A DNA stretch of 64,000 nt from the NCBI RefSeq assembly GCF_005845215.1, contig NZ_SPHO01000004.1:329198-393197 (forward strand), read 5' to 3'. Origin of the DNA: Clostridium sp. 1001271st1 H5 (lineage in GTDB: Bacteria > Bacillota > Clostridia > Lachnospirales > Lachnospiraceae). A program made the translations under genes and the position numbers. The number at the start of each line of letters is the position of its first letter. Within the stretch, counting starts at the first letter, position 1. The notes below the pieces were generated by a model. It was not told the origin of the DNA. It worked only from the letters and a program-made list of their open reading frames with translations, and did not search any database. Below, one piece after another: positions 61,550-64,000 of the stretch.

Positions 61550-61888
61550 TCAAATCTCATAAATGGCTTCTTCGAGGCTTTTGGGCTGCTGATCTTTTAG
61601 CTTCTTGCGATAAAGCATCAATTCATCTTCCGGCAATGCGGAAAGAAGACCGGCAAAAACGTTCAACTCAAAGATATTTGCTTTGCTGATCTCCAAAGAA
61701 CACAAAAACTCCTGTGCTTCTTCCACATCACACTCTACATCTGAAATCTCGCAGTCATCTAATGATTCCATTTCTGCCTTCTGAAGAGCAATCCAGATTT
61801 CATTTTCTTCTACCGGAAGCACCAATCTGACACAGATGTCTTTTTCCTCTTTTACCAACTTTTCACTTGCCACATACAAACGAATCAT
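61550..61888 (-). CDS. Short ArdA-like protein
   Basis: A 112-residue, very acidic protein resembling the N-terminal part of the ArdA family: 'VEENEIWIALQKAEMESLDD', 'CEISDVECDVEEAQEFLCSL' and 'NIFELNVFAGLLSALPEDEL'. The C-terminal domain with the conserved GRD/Y region is missing, so it is either a shortened paralogue or a single-domain DNA mimic. It lies between its two longer relatives with about 35-50 bp gaps. Confidence 0.6.
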   Translation of the reverse strand: MIRLYVASEKLVKEEKDICVRLVLPVEENEIWIALQKAEMESLDDCEISDVECDVEEAQEFLCSLEISKANIFELNVFAGLLSALPEDELMLYRKKLKDQQPKSLEEAIYEI

Positions 61889-61938
61889 ATAAAATTCCTC
61901 CTTAATAAGTAATAAAAAAACAGACCATCTGTCTGCTC

Positions 61939-62604
61939 TCAGCTTTGAATATGCTGCTGTGCTTGATCTTCAAAAACTTCTTCTGTCAGAATCATATATT
62001 CCTCTGGAACATTCACTCCGTCATAATAACCATATCTTTCCTGCTCCTTGTGGCTATCACAGATACAACCATTCTCATCGACTTGCATCATGCCAGCGTC
62101 TTTCGAATGTTTCATGGTATAAAGATAAAGCTGTCCCACCTTGTTATAGTCCACAAATGATTTCATATCTTCTGGAACCACAAAAAGATTGTTCTTTACA
62201 AGGTGTTCTCCCAATTCCTGATTGCTTCGAATTGCAGGATCATAAGATACTTTGTCGAAACCATAAGATAGATTGATCATGTCAGCAGCACTTTGAGGCT
62301 GATGCATTTCCAATAAATCACAGTACAGCTCATCCTGGTCTTCCTCAAACAATTCCTCAAGTCTTGTTGCCAGATAGTTCAGCTCGTTAAGATCAGCTTT
62401 ATCCCATTCCTGATATTCTCCACAGCTCCATGCGTAAAGCTCATGGATGCTGAAATCACTGATCAGAAGGTCATCCATATCTCTGACGCCAGCTGCATCT
62501 AAATATCGTTTCATGGTTTCTGCATCTGCGGGAAGTCTGAGAGAAACATCCACCTCATTTTTCTTTTCAAAAAGTTGTTTACTGCAAAAAGTCACTTGAA
62601 TCAT
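61939..62604 (-). CDS. ArdA-like anti-restriction protein
   Basis: A 221-residue acidic protein; ATG 62604 lies 2 bp after the Dcm stop, with AAGGGG upstream. The order 'LRLPADAETMKRYLDAAGVR', 'ISDFSIHELYAWSCGEYQEW', 'LNELNYLATRLEELFEEDQD', then 'LGEHLVKNNLFVVPEDMKSF' and 'VDYNKVGQLYLYTMKHSKDA' matches the three small domains of ArdA. Such proteins imitate B-form DNA and bind type I restriction enzymes, protecting incoming DNA. Confidence 0.75.
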   Translation of the reverse strand: MIQVTFCSKQLFEKKNEVDVSLRLPADAETMKRYLDAAGVRDMDDLLISDFSIHELYAWSCGEYQEWDKADLNELNYLATRLEELFEEDQDELYCDLLEMHQPQSAADMINLSYGFDKVSYDPAIRSNQELGEHLVKNNLFVVPEDMKSFVDYNKVGQLYLYTMKHSKDAGMMQVDENGCICDSHKEQERYGYYDGVNVPEEYMILTEEVFEDQAQQHIQS

Positions 62605-62606
62605 AT

Positions 62607-63707
62607 TTATTTTTCCCCTTTCCAATATTCCGCTATTTTTTCGCCTATGGCTCGTACCACAGGCACTGTGACTGCGTTTCCGATCTGCTTATACAGCTGT
62701 GCGTCTGAACATACGCTGGCTGCTCTTTCAAAATATGCATCCGGTACCCCTTGCAGACGAAATGTTTCCAATGGTGTCAGTCTTCGGATACGGGAATCCA
62801 AAAGGATTCCATGAATATCAGATGCCGTAAGTGTAAACATTTCCTCGTCTTCTTCTTTGATTCTCCTTCCGTTTTGTCTTGTTTTTTCTTTTCCTGGATT
62901 CAACAAAGCTCTTGGCAGTCTGCTTTCCAAAATGCCTGTCCTATGCTGTCGGCATCCCAAGCCCTTTCCATAGCTTGCGTCAATGGTGCCGCTGTATGGT
63001 TTTGTCACAAGACCGCTTTGCTCATCCTTTGCAACAAAGTATAAACCTGTTTTTGCGCCTAATCCTCCTGTTCCAGAAGTGATAGTTGGTGAAACACCTC
63101 CTGTGTCATAGATCCTGCTTCCCTGTGGGCCTCCAATAATCTGTGCAGGAGCTGTCTTGCCTGGACTTCTGAGAGGAAATATTTTTCCGGTACTTCTTCC
63201 TGTAAGATCTCCGATAATGTACACACGCTCTCTGCTTTGGGGTACACCGTAGTCTTTGGAATTGACAAGCGCGTATTCCACACCGTACCCCAATGCGGCC
63301 AGTTCACATAGAACAATGGCAAAATCCCAGCCTCCGCCAGAGGAAAAGATTCCCTTAACATTTTCAAGGATAAGCCATCTGGGTTTATGGTAACCTCGTT
63401 CTCGGAGGAGTCGAACAAACTCAAAAAACAAGCCAGTTCGTTCTCCGTATAATCCTCTCCTTTCCCCCGCCATTGAGACATCCTGGCAAGGGAATCCGCC
63501 TGTCCAAAGATCGACATCTGGTAGGCTTTGGGCACTGACTTTGGTGATGTCTTCTTCAAACCACTCTCCCTCCTTTATGTGGTGCATCGCCTGATAGCTC
63601 ATATTGGCATATTTGTCTATCTCACAATGCCCTTTGCAGGTCCAGCCTGCCTGCTCCAGTCCCAAACGGAACAACCCGATCCCAGCAAAAAAATCCAAAA
63701 AATACAT
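62607..63707 (-). CDS. Dcm-type DNA cytosine-5 methyltransferase
   Basis: A 366-residue enzyme starting at ATG 63707, with AAGGAG 9 bases upstream. All major motifs are in order: I (FLDFFAGIGLFRLGLEQAG), IV (GGFPCQDVS, catalytic Cys), VI (ENVKG), VIII (QSRERVYIIGD), a variable target-recognition region and IX-X (RRLTPLETFRLQG, QIGNAV). It methylates cytosine at an unknown site, with no nuclease partner visible. Like the adenine methylase, it probably protects the element during transfer. Confidence 0.94.
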   Translation of the reverse strand: MYFLDFFAGIGLFRLGLEQAGWTCKGHCEIDKYANMSYQAMHHIKEGEWFEEDITKVSAQSLPDVDLWTGGFPCQDVSMAGERRGLYGERTGLFFEFVRLLRERGYHKPRWLILENVKGIFSSGGGWDFAIVLCELAALGYGVEYALVNSKDYGVPQSRERVYIIGDLTGRSTGKIFPLRSPGKTAPAQIIGGPQGSRIYDTGGVSPTITSGTGGLGAKTGLYFVAKDEQSGLVTKPYSGTIDASYGKGLGCRQHRTGILESRLPRALLNPGKEKTRQNGRRIKEEDEEMFTLTASDIHGILLDSRIRRLTPLETFRLQGVPDAYFERAASVCSDAQLYKQIGNAVTVPVVRAIGEKIAEYWKGEK

Positions 63708-63862
63708 ACACATTTCTCCTTTCGCTGTCTTTTCTTTTCATGCTGTTGACGTTTCCTTTTTTCTGAGGTAACATACAACAACCTGTAAGACGGCAGCGAA
63801 AAGAGAGCTTTCTGCTCCGATTCGTTTTGTCTTATGGGCTTGTTTTCAGAATCTTAAAACGG

Positions 63863-63890
63863 AAACAAGGCGGATTGCTCCGCCTTGTTT
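63863..63890. terminator. Bidirectional terminator before the Dcm gene
   Basis: Perfect 12-base stem AAACAAGGCGGA (63863-63874) / TCCGCCTTGTTT (63879-63890) with a four-base loop. On the minus strand it follows the stop of the partial gene by 7 bp and precedes the Dcm gene by about 155 bp. Confidence 0.85.
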
Positions 63891-63896
63891 CTTTGC

Positions 63897-64000
63897 TTAT
63901 ATCTGCATATCCAGATCAGTTTCTTCTATTTCATCGGCATCACCTCCTCGTATTATAAAGTAGTAGTGTTTATAGACTCTCTCCAAGGTCTGTATGCTAT
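63897..64000 (-). CDS. 3' end of an ICE gene (partial)
   Basis: A minus-strand frame is open from the right edge of the window and stops at TAA 63897, giving the last 33-34 residues: 'ERVYKHYYFIIRGGDADEIE' followed by an acidic tail (ETDLDMQI). A terminator follows directly. Too short for a family call. It shows that the ICE operon continues beyond the window. Confidence 0.5.
   Translation of the reverse strand, partial: SIQTLERVYKHYYFIIRGGDADEIEETDLDMQI

Noticed and set aside
1..64000. tRNA or rRNA genes as integration target
   Set aside because: No cloverleaf or conserved rRNA sequence was noticed on either strand, including near the proposed left boundary; a tRNA scan would settle it.

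Overview
Organism. The first 7.7 kb is G+C-rich chromosome of a spore-forming clostridium, most likely a Lachnospiraceae gut commensal of the Enterocloster/Lachnoclostridium type. The evidence is the compact minus-strand run yqfC-yqfD-phoH-ybeY followed by a YerB-like (DUF3048) lipoprotein and a SpoVB-type flippase, an order typical of Clostridia. A DUF4397 protein with a Pro/Gly repeat region lies at its right-hand end.

Layout. At about 7.83 kb base composition drops sharply and stays A+T-rich to the end of the window; this is read as one large integrated island. (1) 8.0-16.7 kb: a minus-strand defence operon with a small XRE regulator, HsdR, a zinc-ribbon protein, a duplicated hsdR 3' end, a membrane-anchored unknown, HsdS, a second membrane-anchored unknown, HsdM, then a VbhA-type antitoxin and a Fic protein. 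A palindrome lies inside the spacer of the xre promoter. (2) 16.9-22.3 kb: three tandem serine-recombinase genes (the middle one lacks the catalytic domain), a SHOCT-like small protein, a structured leader region with a Cys-containing 16-residue ORF, and a sigma-like regulator. (3) 23.0-30.0 kb: very A+T-rich cargo with blaI-blaR1, an IS200/IS605-like palindrome cluster without transposase, a decayed IS3 relic, a class A beta-lactamase with a BlaI-like operator far upstream, and a broken hsdR truncated by a second, frameshifted IS3 element. (4) 30.1-63.7 kb: a conjugation module of the Tn1549/CD1110 type, nearly all on the minus strand. It has the VirD4 coupling protein, a TOPRIM protein, the MobP3 relaxase and accessory protein, NlpC/P60 hydrolase, split VirB4, PrgI-like protein, VirB6/TrbL-like protein, pilin-like protein, a giant Cna-B adhesin, a CAP protein, a sortase, an AbrB protein, Dam-like and Dcm-like methylases and several ArdA-like proteins. 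The element runs past the right edge.

How it fits together. The T4SS, relaxase and coupling protein make this a self-transmissible ICE; the recombinases probably move it. The adhesin, sortase and CAP protein would serve mating contact, and the methylases and ArdA-like proteins would protect the incoming DNA. Cargo provides beta-lactam resistance, phage defence, and an RsgA-like GTPase plus GNAT acetyltransferase behind their own promoter and an attenuator-like leader.

Most interesting points: the type I R-M operon with interleaved unknown membrane genes; the amidoligase/cyclotransferase pair that looks catalytically dead; the leader-controlled GTPase/GNAT unit; the LPKTG adhesin that stops one residue after its sorting motif; and the recombinase trio behind a structured leader. 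All family assignments come from reading motifs by eye; no database search was run.
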